In this document: piece after piece, positions 13,211-24,492 of the stretch
How positions within the stretch are numbered: position 1 is the stretch's first letter
How the letters are laid out: every line of letters starts with the position of its first letter
Source of the DNA: Ignelater luminosus
Taxonomy: Eukaryota; Arthropoda; Insecta; Coleoptera; Elateridae
Direction: 5' to 3'
Assembly: GCA_011009095.1 (NCBI GenBank)
Contig: VTPC01000463.1
Location: forward strand, 211,220-275,219
Length of the DNA stretch: 64,000 nucleotides
The notes under the pieces: model-generated
What the model saw: only the letters and a program-made list of their open reading frames with translations
Databases searched by the model: none
What the model was told of the DNA's origin: nothing
Made by a program: the position numbers and the translations under genes

Positions 13211-15752
13211 ATTGTATGGATTATTTATTTATTCCGTATTTTGTATGTATGTATTTATATGAATATATGGATTAGAAAAAGGATTGGAAATTCGCTTTTT
13301 CTTATATATGGTTTTTACAGTGCATCTAATCAATAATAATGTAGTTAAAAAAGAACTTGTTGTAATATCAGATAAATCCTTTTTATCGATAAGACAAGCT
13401 AAAGTATATTAAAAATAGTTAAGTTAACAAATTCGAATAGTTTTGATTTGAATCGTTAATTTTCGTGTTAATTTTCTATTAAATTTTTATTGCCTGAAAA
13501 ATAAAAAATAAATACGTATAATTAAATACTTGTTAGGTGGTTACATTAACATATTGTTTTTATAATTATCTTTTTTTTAATTATTTATATTAACATCAGT
13601 TACAAGAAAAAAAATCATACTTTATAATCACATTCTAAACTATAATTTTACTAAATAATAATTACAACATTCTTATTTGGTTCTACTGAATATATTAAAT
13701 AAATTAGAAGTTATGGTTAAAAAATGTTAGCTTTCAAATTTTATTTTAAATTCCGTAAATTTCATATTTAATTGTCTATGTGTTACACAAAAGAATCATT
13801 TTTTCTTTGTTAAAAATACCGAGTGATTTAATTTACAAATAAATACAACTTCAATTTCAGACACTAAAATAAAAAATAAAATTTAAGTTCTAGTAAGAAT
13901 CATCTTCAAACACAGAAGATATCTAATTTTTTCGAACGACAGAAACAGAAAAGTTTTTAAAATTAATATTAACTATAGGTAGTTTCTTTCAATATTCTAT
14001 TTATACTCTCTAAATCTCTGCTATAAATAGGAAAGTTAATGTGACTATTACAATATTTACAATTATCTATTATTAATTACTTAATTAGCATTTTAGAGAA
14101 TCAGTACTATAGGTATTAACTTCAAACAATAATTAGCATGTTGTGTCATTTAAGTAAAATTTTGCCGAAGTCAACCCAATTAACATATTTTCTTGAATAT
14201 AAATATCGTTAGTAATAACTACCTGGCTTGTATTTTCATCAAATGATCTAAACTCATAAGAATTTTTATATGTACAAAGAAATAAAATTATAAAATAAAC
14301 TTCTCTTGGTTTTGTCATAATATCAAAACTACCTCAATGAGTTTTAATGTAATCTCTACTAATTAAACTATTAAGACTTGATAACCCGAAAATATCAATT
14401 ATTTAATAGTTGTTATGCAGAAAATACCCTTCCAGAAATAGTTATTAATATATTTCATCATGAAAATAAAAAAAATAAATATTAAACATATCGTTACTTA
14501 ATGACCGCATTTATGGCAGTTAAAACAAACGAGTTACTAATTTTGTTAATTAAACACTGAGGTTTTTGTACTTTCTGAAAAAAATACGAAATATACAATC
14601 GCAACCAACAAACACAACAAAATATTTCCTTTCGTTTTGTACCTTATTATTTAATATTTAATCAAAAAATAATGTTTTAGTTTTAATTTCAACAACAAAA
14701 CTACAACCTGTAAAATTTGTAAACGTTTTGAACTTTCGTGATAGTTCCGAGCATTTTAGACTTTTACACGTTTTCGCTGATTAACACAGCCTTGAGATGC
14801 TCTAAAATTATTTGGAGTCAATATTCTACAGATAAATATAATAATACCTAAAAGCTAAAGAAATAAATATAATTATAATAAATATACAAAAAATTCCTTA
14901 TCTTCATTTTAATAGTTACTATTTTATTCTTATTATTACGGAATTTTGCAGTTTTGTTTCGAAAATATTAGAAAACGCAATTATCTGAGCAAATGTGAAC
15001 ATTATCAGATAATCAAGATAGAACTAGGTTGCAAAAAGACCATAAGAACCTTTTGTATTGTTACTTAATTAAGTATTAGTACTTCCCTATTGTATGAGTT
15101 CTCGGTGAGACTTTTTCGTTCAATCCGACGCTGCATACACTGAAGAAAGTAATTTACCGAACTATTGGGACTATTAAACTGCGGAAGACAAAATCTTGCC
15201 TTTATATTCTTCGACATATTAATACCCATAAACGTTAGGGCATTCATATTTCCAATAGCGGAAATAATTTCTGAATGCTAAACTTTTGTTACTGTTAGCC
15301 AAAATAGGGTTACCACTAAACAAATAACCAATAGTTGTGTTACTAGTTTGCAAACTATTTTTTTCAGTGATATGAGGCGCATCTTAAATACTTCGCAAAG
15401 TGTTGTAGATATATATATCATGGTAGCGGGAGGGAAAACAAAACATTCCGTTTCCACATCGCTATGATAAATCCAGTTTGTAAGTGTCGTACTAGATTTC
15501 ATGATCCTTCTTCATATTCTGAAGAGTACTGATAAAATGTTTAATACGTTTGCTATCAAGCACAACATATATGTTATGTTAAGTTTAACGTTATATAGTT
15601 TCGCAAGTATTGCATTGTTATCAAAACGCTTAAAGACTATTTTGAATCGTATCTTTTGGGCAAAAACTCCATTAACTACGAATTTATCGCGCAATCAAAA
15701 AAAGTGTGATAATCTCAGTGTTATCTCAACTGTTTGGACGCTTTAAGGTCTA
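13211..15752. other. Very AT-rich DNA, no gene seen
   Basis: The stretch consists of long A/T runs with scattered small frames lacking domain signatures (14133-14318, 15065-15247, 15278-15502, and the overlapping 15501-15746 and 15512-15694). I see no RNA gene or transposon end. Confidence 0.45.
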
Positions 15753-15904
15753 GTATATGTAGGCTCCACCAGAGATGGGGACAAGACAAGATAAGGAAGG
15801 TTCGAAGAATTTATTCGCTACCACGCGGCGCTCCCAACAATCGTGGCGTTCAAGGTTTGGTCATTGTCAGGAAGGCGACTTTGCGTAATCCAAATCCTGT
15901 AAGA
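15753..15904 (+). other. GC-richer island, possible exon or element fragment
   Basis: About 150 bases close to 50 percent GC stand out from AT-rich flanks. The plus strand is open from 15734 to 15955, Arg-rich, with no recognised domain. A GTAAGA that could serve as a donor follows AATCCAAATCCT near 15899, and an AG precedes GCTCCACCAG near 15752. The splice sites are weak and the product is unknown; it could equally be a transposon remnant. Confidence 0.2.
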
Positions 15905-16069
15905 CGAATTGAAGCAGATGTAGCTATGTTTTTCAAAAGTGATAAACTACCTTAAAAAAGTAACTTAATTTCTACTATCAAATTCAGAAGACACATTTTG
16001 AAAAAACTGCAAATGCAGTAGAAACTAGTTTGCCTCCTGTAAAATAATAGGAAAGAAATAATAAAATAA

Positions 16070-16379
16070 CAGGAAGGAAAAATTTTATTTGCCCGTCCAA
16101 ACGTTTTGCTTCTGGCTACGGTCCTGATGACAAATGCGAGTTCAGATAACCTAAAAGTTATTTGGATTACAAAGCCCATATCAAACGGTGTTATGTTGAT
16201 ATTGTCATAGTCGAGAGTCGTGTACTTGCCTGTAGATTTCCTAGACGAATCGGCAGTGGCGGCCATTACTCATATTTTTTTGCATACCTGTAAAGAACTT
16301 GCCATGTACCTCTGGGAGTATGTCTGACGCATATTCGAGGCCCGTAATCTGGTACTTCTCCAAATAAAAATGTTTTAGG
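16070..16379 (-). other. Two adjoining exon-like stretches, minus strand
   Basis: Reading down the minus strand, 16379-16288 is open and encodes a stretch containing EVPDYGPRICVRHTPRGTW. It ends at CAG followed by GTATGC (16287-16282), a plausible donor. A few bases on, an ATG at 16264-16266 in good context (GTAATGGCC) opens a second frame starting MAATADSSRKSTGKYTTLDY, with normal-looking codons for about 60 residues before drifting into AT-rich sequence. The two lie in different frames. I do not recognise either. They could be two first exons, pieces of a decayed gene, or a transposon fragment. Confidence 0.2.
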
Positions 16380-16593
16380 TTATGTTATGGTAATTGTATC
16401 AAAGAATATCATATAAGAGTTAGAAATCAAATTAATTTCTTTATTACTCATTAAGTACTGTATTTCTAATAATCTCTATTATGTGCAAGTAAAATACGAA
16501 GTTTTATCTACGACTTTTATAATAATCATGACGGATGAGTGTTTTATAATTCATTCTTCTTTATTATCTTCACTCTTCTTGCTATAAAATAAC

Positions 16594-16878
16594 TAGAGAT
16601 GTGCAACTCCGACTTAATGAATCGACTCACTTAAATAAATCGATTGAATCCGTTCTCGGATACTTGTCTTCACGGTTTTTGACTTACTTTAACTCACCAC
16701 GTAAAATTTCTATTGTTTAATGGTTATTTTATTAGTTTCTCGTTTTAAATATTTGATTCATATTTACAATTTGAAGTTGGAATAGAATCACATAAAGACT
16801 TGAAATTAACTTTCTTCCATCATAATACAAGTATGCCGAGTAACTCGATGGAACCGATTCAATGAATCGACTCAGTTA
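16594..16878. repeat. Possible hAT-like non-autonomous element fragment
   Basis: TAGAGATGTGCAACTCCGAC at 16594-16613 resembles the ends of hAT-family miniature elements. The motif AATGAATCGACTCA occurs at 16616-16629 and again in direct orientation at 16861-16874, with related GAATC/GACTC words between. No matching inverted end and no 8-bp target duplication were found, so this is at best a broken copy. Confidence 0.25.
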
Positions 16879-19800
16879 GGTAAGTTAGAGCCAGCGAGTT
16901 AGCTAAACAAAAAAAGCCCTAAAAATAATGTAGAAATGTCGTCTTTGATTTTCATAAAATCTTATCGTTTCACTTCTGATTGAAACTCAACCAAAGTTTT
17001 TATGCATAACTGCAAAACTAGCCAGCTAAATGGTTTGTGTTTTGTCACATACTCTTTGCAGTTTGATAATCGTGCAGTTGAATAGTCACGTACAGGGTCA
17101 GATATATCAGTGCTGATATTTAGAAATAATAATCGGATAATTATCATGCTGTCGAAGCGTTGTTACGGCTGCAGGCAAGGTGACGTCAAAGCTGCTGATG
17201 CTCATTCGGTAGTAATTAAAGAATTTTTGGGGGTGATTTCACAGACCTTAGTGCAGCTTATAAAATTGTAAACTGCCCTTTAATGAGACTCTGACCAGTA
17301 ATGTAGTGTACTGTTTTTTCTAAAGTATATCGCACAAATACACGCTACTTCTGTAAAGTCCATAATGGAACTGCTGAAGTTATAAGTTTATTATACATTA
17401 TAGCCGCGTAATAATTTAATAAATGCAAAGGTAGAGAAACCAACTGTTTAGCTGCTTATGTATGCATTATGAGATCGATTAGACAACTAAAAAGTTGCTC
17501 AAGAAGCAGAACAAAAAGCAAAACACCACACTTATCAAACTTCTTCTTCTTATAAAATCTCAAGATTCTAGGAAGTCTCAAGATCAAAAAATATTTTGAT
17601 AAAATAAGACAGAAACTAATCTCAAAACGACAAATTCGTTATGCGATAGTGCCACTAAATAATGACCATATTATTGTTTAAAACCTTAGCAATAAATGTT
17701 GCAATTAAAAATCTTCAAATCTCTTGTTTTGCCCCAAAGTCTAGTTTTCTGCAAGATCAGACGATTTCAAAATTCTTGAACCTACTAGGAAATGTGATCG
17801 AAACGTCTTAACTTTGTCTCAGTATATAATTTCATGAAATAATAAATTCTGACGAAAGATTTCTAAATGACCACTAGAAGTACCTGTTATGGTTAGAAAT
17901 GAAAAAATCACCAAACCATTAAAAAGTTAGAAAGGAATCGGTAACAATATTTCGAAACGTATAAAATTATCAGTTTTCATTTTCAGCGCATCTTCTTCCA
18001 ATATAGTTTTCTTTTCGAATGGTTCTAGACCTATAAGACCGACCAAGATTTTAAGTTCTCTTTATTGGGATAAATAATCGTTCGTGATCGTTATAGTTTG
18101 AGACAATATAGGAAACTTTGTTAATATTAGGCCACTGATAAAAGTTCTGGTGTGTATTAGAGGATTATCGAGATTAAAGCGTCCTATTGGTGCAGAGATA
18201 TTACCAAGCTCTAGAAACTTGCTATTGATAATCAGAGAATGGACTACTCAAAGTGAGTGAAATCGTATTTGAGAAACATTTCAATGTAATTCTATCAAAA
18301 TTTGTATGTAGATACTTTTTCATAACTTCTCAACTCAATTGTGGTGATATTCTGTGTTACAAAAGAAGAAGAATCGATTAGAAGCTTATAGAGTATCTGG
18401 ATAGTGGAGATGAATGTGTTTTAAGATATATCTAAAAATGGTCAACTCATTGTGCTTTTTCGGTCCACGTAATCATTCAGCTCCAAAACTTGAACCTGAA
18501 CAAATAACTGATAATTGGTTATAAGAATATTTTTTTCTGATAATTACCTGAACGTTCTACACTCCCAGGAAAAAACGCAAGTCTATTTTGATTTGCTTTC
18601 TTCATGAAAACCATACTTCGGATGGACATAAAATTGTTTCTCTTTATCAATTCAGTAGAGTTGGCCTTTTATTTCTTCTTCAAGTAGTTTTATGGCGTCG
18701 TTATTTAGAATAGTACTTTCAAGGTCTAAGTTAAAAAATCAGAAATACTCACTTCCATTACCGCAAAAATGACATCGGTGTTTTACTGCATGGTGGTTTT
18801 ATTTGGTATTTATTGTTTTATAATTTATTAATTTGATGGGTTTGCAATCTGCAATGCAATGACGAAAAATCTAATCAATGTGAATTCCGACTTTCTGTCA
18901 AACTTGAAGGTTGAGACAAATATCAAATGCTGATTTATATTCTTTTATTGAATTTTTACATACAATAAGAATTAATAATGAAAATAGACTAAAGATCAAG
19001 AACGTTACGTTCTTTGTTACCATGTACGGATATTAATTTTTATATAATTTGTATCATTTCCATTTTCCGTGTAATTATCAAAATTCTACTTTTAATTAAA
19101 AAGAATTTGCAATTTCTTTGATGTCAAACTGATGATTTTAAGTTACTCTGCGTACCCTTCAATTGGAACAGAAGAAAACAAAAGAAATAAAGTAAGTAAC
19201 AAAGAGATGCATGAATAGTATTAGACGTCTCGCTCTAAAAGTACATAACGCAATATGTGTAGGTGTATATAAAGTGTTTTATAGGCTTCTCCTCCTTATA
19301 TGAAGTCTCGCAAACGTGATCCACGCATATTCAGATTTGATATCGGCCCCTTGCGGGGGCGCAGTCGCGAACTAACATTAGATATGCACCAATTGCGCGA
19401 TCTATCTACCCTTAACACCGTCAGGGGTGGAGGACGGTAGAGATATTTTATTTTAAAACGACTTTCTATTGGCGGTGTATGATTTTGATATCAATCTGTT
19501 TGATGATAGGGAATTATTATCCTAAGGCGAAATTAATAAAAAGGAAAAGTAAATAAAAATTCTTTTGTTGTAATAGAAAGCAGCTCCTGATCGTGACTTT
19601 TTTTTTAATAATATCAAGAATAATAATAATAATGATAACAATTTCTCATCTTTTAATATTCTACGTAAAAAATTCAAGCGAAGATTAGTTATCAAAGTGG
19701 AATGTTGAAAATAATAAAAATTCCTTAAATAATTCTAAAGGACCTGTAGGATAATTGGTTTATCTTGGGCGAGCGCGTTATACGTTACCTCTTTTACAAC

Positions 19801-21671
19801 ATCGTAGGAAGCGGACTACCTTTAATATAACAGTGTTTATTATTGAAGGACGTACTGCGAATCCGCATACACAATATGCGATCCAATATTCAAGAAAAAT
19901 AAGGGTGGATATTGTCTGCTCGGACATTAAAATCAATACAACTCCGTATATGCCATAATATATCTGCAGTTCGCTATTTTTCCGGAGCGGGTTCGGACGG
20001 AATTACAATCAGATCCCCAATTTTTATTTTATGATAATTATCTTTATAGTGGAATAAAAACGCGCACCAAACAAAACACTAACCCCGGTGAATTTCATAC
20101 CAAAGAATACATATAAAAAATTATAAATGATATGCGGGTCTACATCAAACAACTCAAAGGGATGCAAAATTTTGAGAAGGGATGATGATTTTATTGTAGA
20201 ACCGCCGAGGGGTGGACGGCTACGAGAATAATTTTTCCCAGGAAATTGGAATCTTAAAAGGTTTTTATGCACCTACCTTGCGACCTACTTAGTTTTTTGT
20301 GTTAAAATAAATTTTAACCTTCACAAACGGCGATCCCTTATTTAAGTTATATATACGGGTATTTCGAACTTAAGGGAACTGGAAATAGGGACAATTCTGC
20401 TGCATTCGTACTTTTTTAAGCTTATTTTTTATAGTCACGAATTTAGGCCAAATACACACAATATAAAATGTGATATTCTACACTTATAACGAACGACGTT
20501 CAAAACGGGTTTCGATAGACACAAGAAAGTTTTTCAATGCGTATATTTTCCACTATTTATTTCCGTTTAAATTCTGAAAGCTTTAAGATTATACACAAAA
20601 GACTTAAGATTGTACCTATTTGCTTAAGAATTAGTAATAGAAAGAATGGACAGGTTTACAACTTTTCCTAGTTATAGAAATGAATAGGATGTTTTGTAAC
20701 CTATTGTTTCCAACTAAAGACGCGTTTTTATACGTATTATTTCCGTTTGACGTCTAGTCTTGTCCGAAATATTTCGCTAATGTGAGGGTGGTCAGGAGAG
20801 GTTCAGGTAGTTTTTTTAAACCCTCATTCGTTTGTTCAACAACGTAGTGATGTTCGCTTTTAAGGGTAGGTAAAATTTTAAACAAGGTCGAATTTTTACT
20901 ACACCAAAAAAGATATTTTTACAATTATCTTCTTTTATTTAAATAAAGTCCAAGAAGGCCATAAAAACACTTTCTTTTTTTCTGACTTTTTTATATCTTC
21001 TTTTATTACAGATGCCATGAATAGACTTTTACGTTTTACATTGCAGTTACTACAATGAGAAATTGTTACTCTTACAATTCCCGTTGTAATGGAAATGCGA
21101 AAAACACCTGAAAGCAAATATTTTGTTTGATGATGATGTCTCAAACATACCGTTTTATTCATCACTGTTGGTAGATCTAACTTTTATGAGATTTTAAATG
21201 CAAAATGTAATAGATCATTAGTTCAGACTTTTTTATGATAAATTAAACTTAGCATTTATCTCTACACTCAAAAACGTGTCTACTTTGTAATTATGGTAGT
21301 TGCTTTCTATAAATTAGTACAGGACTATAGCCAGACCAAGATATTAAGGGATGAAAAAATATTTACAGACAGCACAGCACAGTCGTTCTCTAGAGTTTAA
21401 ACAGTCAGTTTTGAGTATAAAAATGCAGGACATTTTCCATCCACAAAAAGTTTTGTACGGATGTCAGTCTGTCAGTAATGATAGTGCCACAGGAACATTA
21501 TGATTGACATTGATTTTAAAGACTTTGCTACTGCATCAAGAAAAAGAGAAGGAAGAAACTCAAATTTCTGCCTTGTAACTGGTTCATATTAATTTTAAGT
21601 ACCACAGAGGATGCTGAATTTGAATTACTGAAATATTTGCTTGCTCCTAATGACTTTTCATTCTTTCCGAA
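16879..21671. other. AT-rich DNA, no gene seen
   Basis: There are no recognisable coding regions. Two GC-richer patches occur at about 19310-19440 and 19740-20270. The first follows a TATA-like GTATATAAAG at 19265-19274, but no coding sequence follows either patch. The open frames at 16962-17147, 19755-19958, 20024-20272, 20935-21165 and 21528-21764 lack domain signatures. A CRE-like TGACGTCA occurs near 17182. Confidence 0.4.
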
Positions 21672-21688
21672 CAGAGCCGTAACTAAGG
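21672..21688 (+). mobile_element. Possible hAT-type transposon end
   Basis: CAGAGCCGTAACTAAGG, followed by a GC-rich TTTGCGCCCGCCC stretch and GCGCCAAAATTTAA, resembles the termini of a common arthropod hAT-like repeat as I remember that family. The opposite end, which would contain TAGTTACGGCTCTG, is not found downstream, so only one end or a truncated copy is present. Confidence 0.35.
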
Positions 21689-21739
21689 TTTCTTTGCGCC
21701 CGCCCGCGCCAAAATTTAACCCCCGCGTCCCTTTCCCTT

Positions 21740-22090
21740 TATTAAGAAGGTAAATTGAGGGCAAAGCCCGACTTTAGACCGGAGCTGGTTTATTTGATGG
21801 CAAATCCTGATTCATGGTCTCTAACTCTATTAAGAAGGAAATTAGATGGCAAAACTCGACCTTGGTGACCCAATGGATGGCACCTTTTCAGCCATGATCA
21901 TATTTTCTGTTCAATTAGGAAGGTTAGTGGAGAGCAAATTCCCATGGGATGGCAAAAACCACTCTACTAAGAAGGCTAACGAAAGACAAAGCATGCCCTA
22001 AGCCACCGGAAGATACCCTTTGGATGACATATTCCGACCCATGATCGTATCAGCTCTCTTGAAAAAGTTAATGGAAGGCACAGTCCGATC
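21740..22090 (+). repeat. Decayed tandem array with units of about 90 bp
   Basis: A recurring head (TATTAAGAAGG plus GGCAAAGCCC-like sequence) appears at 21740, 21829, about 21913, 21964 and about 22055. A second word, GGATGGCA or TTGATGGCA, then CCATGATCAT-like sequence, appears near 21795, 21876, 21946 and 22021. Spacing is mostly 85-92 bases, with one short interval of about 50 bases from a deletion. The units are well diverged, so the array is old or part of an older element. A CCCGC-CTTCG-GCGGG hairpin lies just downstream at 22181-22195. Confidence 0.5.
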
Positions 22091-22195
22091 GTGCACAACC
22101 GCAGGTGGGAGCATGAGTTGTGGTTGTTAATTGGAAAACATCTAGGCTGAAGAAGCTCCACGAGGATCTTAAAACGGCCTCCCGCCTTCGGCGGG

Positions 22196-23386
22196 AATTT
22201 AACGATTGACTTGACTTGGAAAACATCTGTTGTGAACTGATGCAAGTTGTATACTACAAACAGTCCGGACTTTTCAGAATGCTGTAAAAGTGTGGTTCTT
22301 CTTTCTCAAATGCAACTGTACGTTGTCCTAAATATCCCAATACCTAAGTTAATCACGTTCTTAATCAATCAGTTCTAGAAAAATTATTATCAAATCAGAT
22401 CGGCTGATTATGGAATTAAGTCAAATACTGGATTAGATATGCATTATATAAAGATCAATTAGACTCTTTATAATATTTACAAGCCAAGGCTCCTTAGGGC
22501 CGGGCCTCGGACAGTACGTTTTTTGGAAAGACCATCTGTGGTAGAGAATATAAATTCTTCGGGATCCGAGGGGGATCCTGATTGGGAATACTTACATATA
22601 ATAGAACTTGGATGGATAAATAGTTAAGGAAGCATTGAACGCAACCGTAGAGTTAGTTTTTAAATAAAGAAAGCAGATAAATGGAAGAATGTTTAATGTT
22701 GTTACAGAGTCTAAGTTAACCAAAAGTCTTAAGGTTAGTCAAAGATGCTTGCTGCTCATAAATTTACCAGATACAATATGCGTATCACCCGACCAAATAG
22801 CCTCACTTAATAATTTATTAAAGGCTTAGTTAGGTGATAGTGTGTCAGTAATCTTTTGAAAATGAAATCGAAGGATTTAAAGATATAATAAAATTTTGCA
22901 AATCGAAGAAATAATTTAAAAATTAAACGTACTAGCGACTCCAGAAGTTTAAAGCTAAATATGATGCGTTTCTTAAAATCTTTTTTAAAGGCTATATTAA
23001 TTATCTAATCAGTCTTTTAGTTTATAATAACAAATCAAAAGAGAATTATCCTACAAGAACTCGTTTCTTTATAAAAACTTTAGCTAGCTACAGTATCTGT
23101 CTTCTCAATCTGATTCTCCTTCCTATTTAATCCTACCAGAAAAACCAACGATACATCGAAAAACATCTAGATCAACAACACCACAGTACGCCGAGTATAA
23201 ACTACCACGAAACCGAAATATCAAACCACCGCTGCCGTTACCATATCTGCTACCGCTCCACTATTCCGTTGTTTGGCAAATCTATTTTTAGTGCCGCTGT
23301 CTTCTAGAATCGATCGGTCTAACATGGCTCACGGCAACGTTTTCTTACCTCTCTCTACTGTTTGTCGTTTGCCACCTTTGTTGTGA
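22196..23386. other. Unassigned sequence after the tandem array
   Basis: No gene is seen. A GC-richer patch at 22493-22600 contains a near-palindromic GGATCCGAGGGGGATCC and may belong to the same composite repeat as the upstream array. From 22640 onward it is ordinary AT-rich DNA; a CpG-rich patch lies at about 23180-23350. Confidence 0.35.
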
Positions 23387-23584
23387 AACAAAAATGAGAA
23401 AGACGAAATAATACCTGATAATGAATATTCGAATGCCGAAAATCATAATTTACCAACATTTGTAAAATGTATCCTTACCGCCAATAAGGCATATGCAACT
23501 GCCTTCATGAGGTATTGCCATGCTTTCTTTTACGTGTATGAAGTAGAATCTTATAAGGCACCATCGGACCAATGCTGTGGGTGA
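23387..23584 (+). other. Open frame without ATG, unidentified
   Basis: A 65-codon stop-to-stop frame ends at the TGA at 23582-23584. Its residue use is protein-like: an acidic N-terminal part, then a hydrophobic/aromatic segment including TAFMRYCHAFFYVYEVESYK. There is no start codon at its head and no domain I recognise. It faces the minus-strand frame ending at 23780, so the two converge with about 200 bases between them. It may be a gene or transposon fragment. Confidence 0.2.
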
Positions 23585-23779
23585 TTTGTAAAAATACCAA
23601 TACCAAAGTATCGACAAGAAAGAAACGCAGTCTTCCACGCAAAGCTTAATTAATTAAGATTGTAGGTTTGTCATGAAAATGAAGTTAAAATGTATTGAGT
23701 TATTCTGATATTTACCTTATAAAAATTGAGTTAGAATTCCACATTCACCGCCGCAAGCATCGCCACAAAGTAACTGTCG

Positions 23780-24082
23780 TCACATAACTTCCTCTTCAAG
23801 ATATTCATCTTTTCCTATCTTGGCTAAAGAGAAGTCTTTTCTTAAATGGTAGACACAATTTTTCCTGATCGTTTCCTTTCTAAAGCGCTTTTTGCTTGCT
23901 ACGTTCACAAATACAAACTTCTTCTTTGCATACTTAAGTTTTAGTTTTCTAATACGTACACTGACTGGTAAACGCTCATAAAATCCTAGAAACTGCTCTA
24001 AGCTTTCTGGTGTCTTTCTGGTTACAACCCTGTAAATTCTGCTTATTGATTGCTTACAGTTATAGAGGATTTCAGAAAGAGC
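23780..24082 (-). other. Open frame without ATG, basic 100-residue product, unidentified
   Basis: A frame of 100 codons lies between an upstream TGA (24083-24085) and the TGA at 23780-23782. It is strikingly Lys/Arg-rich and coherent, e.g. VRIRKLKLKYAKKKFVFVNV and RKNCVYHLRKDFSLAKIG, ending in an acidic EYLEEEV. There is no initiating Met near the upstream end. An AATTTACAG sequence about 50 bases into the frame could be a splice acceptor, in which case the exon would be the last and the stop genuine. I do not recognise the family. The frame looks better than chance for this AT-rich DNA, so it may be a terminal exon or a fossil. Confidence 0.3.
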
Positions 24083-24492
24083 TCAACTTTGTGAAACTAA
24101 AATGTAAATAATTCGAAATCCATCAAGCATTTTATGTTTTTCTGTATGTAAGGTGGTTGGAATTCTGTTGACCAACCTATATTTTGTTTGTTTTTCCAGA
24201 ATAGTACAATGGAAAATCTTGTTGACGTTAAGCGATCACTTTATCTGAAAAAAGACATTTTAAAAGCTTACCGTTTTTAGACAGCAATACGAGTTGATAA
24301 CTTTTGTTTTTTAAATGAAAAAATCCCGTATATTATTTCTTAAGTCCTTGGACTTAAAATTAGGAAATTTATGATGGCATAATATGAGTATGTAACTAAA
24401 ATTATTTATTTAGATATCTTGTTTCTTTTGTAATTACATAACTAACCTAACCTAAAAACATCAGGCTTATCATACATGTACGTGAATAAGTA

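Noticed and set aside
19265-19274. TATA-like GTATATAAAG followed by a CpG-richer patch
   Set aside because: No coding sequence or RNA gene follows, and TATA-like words are frequent by chance here.
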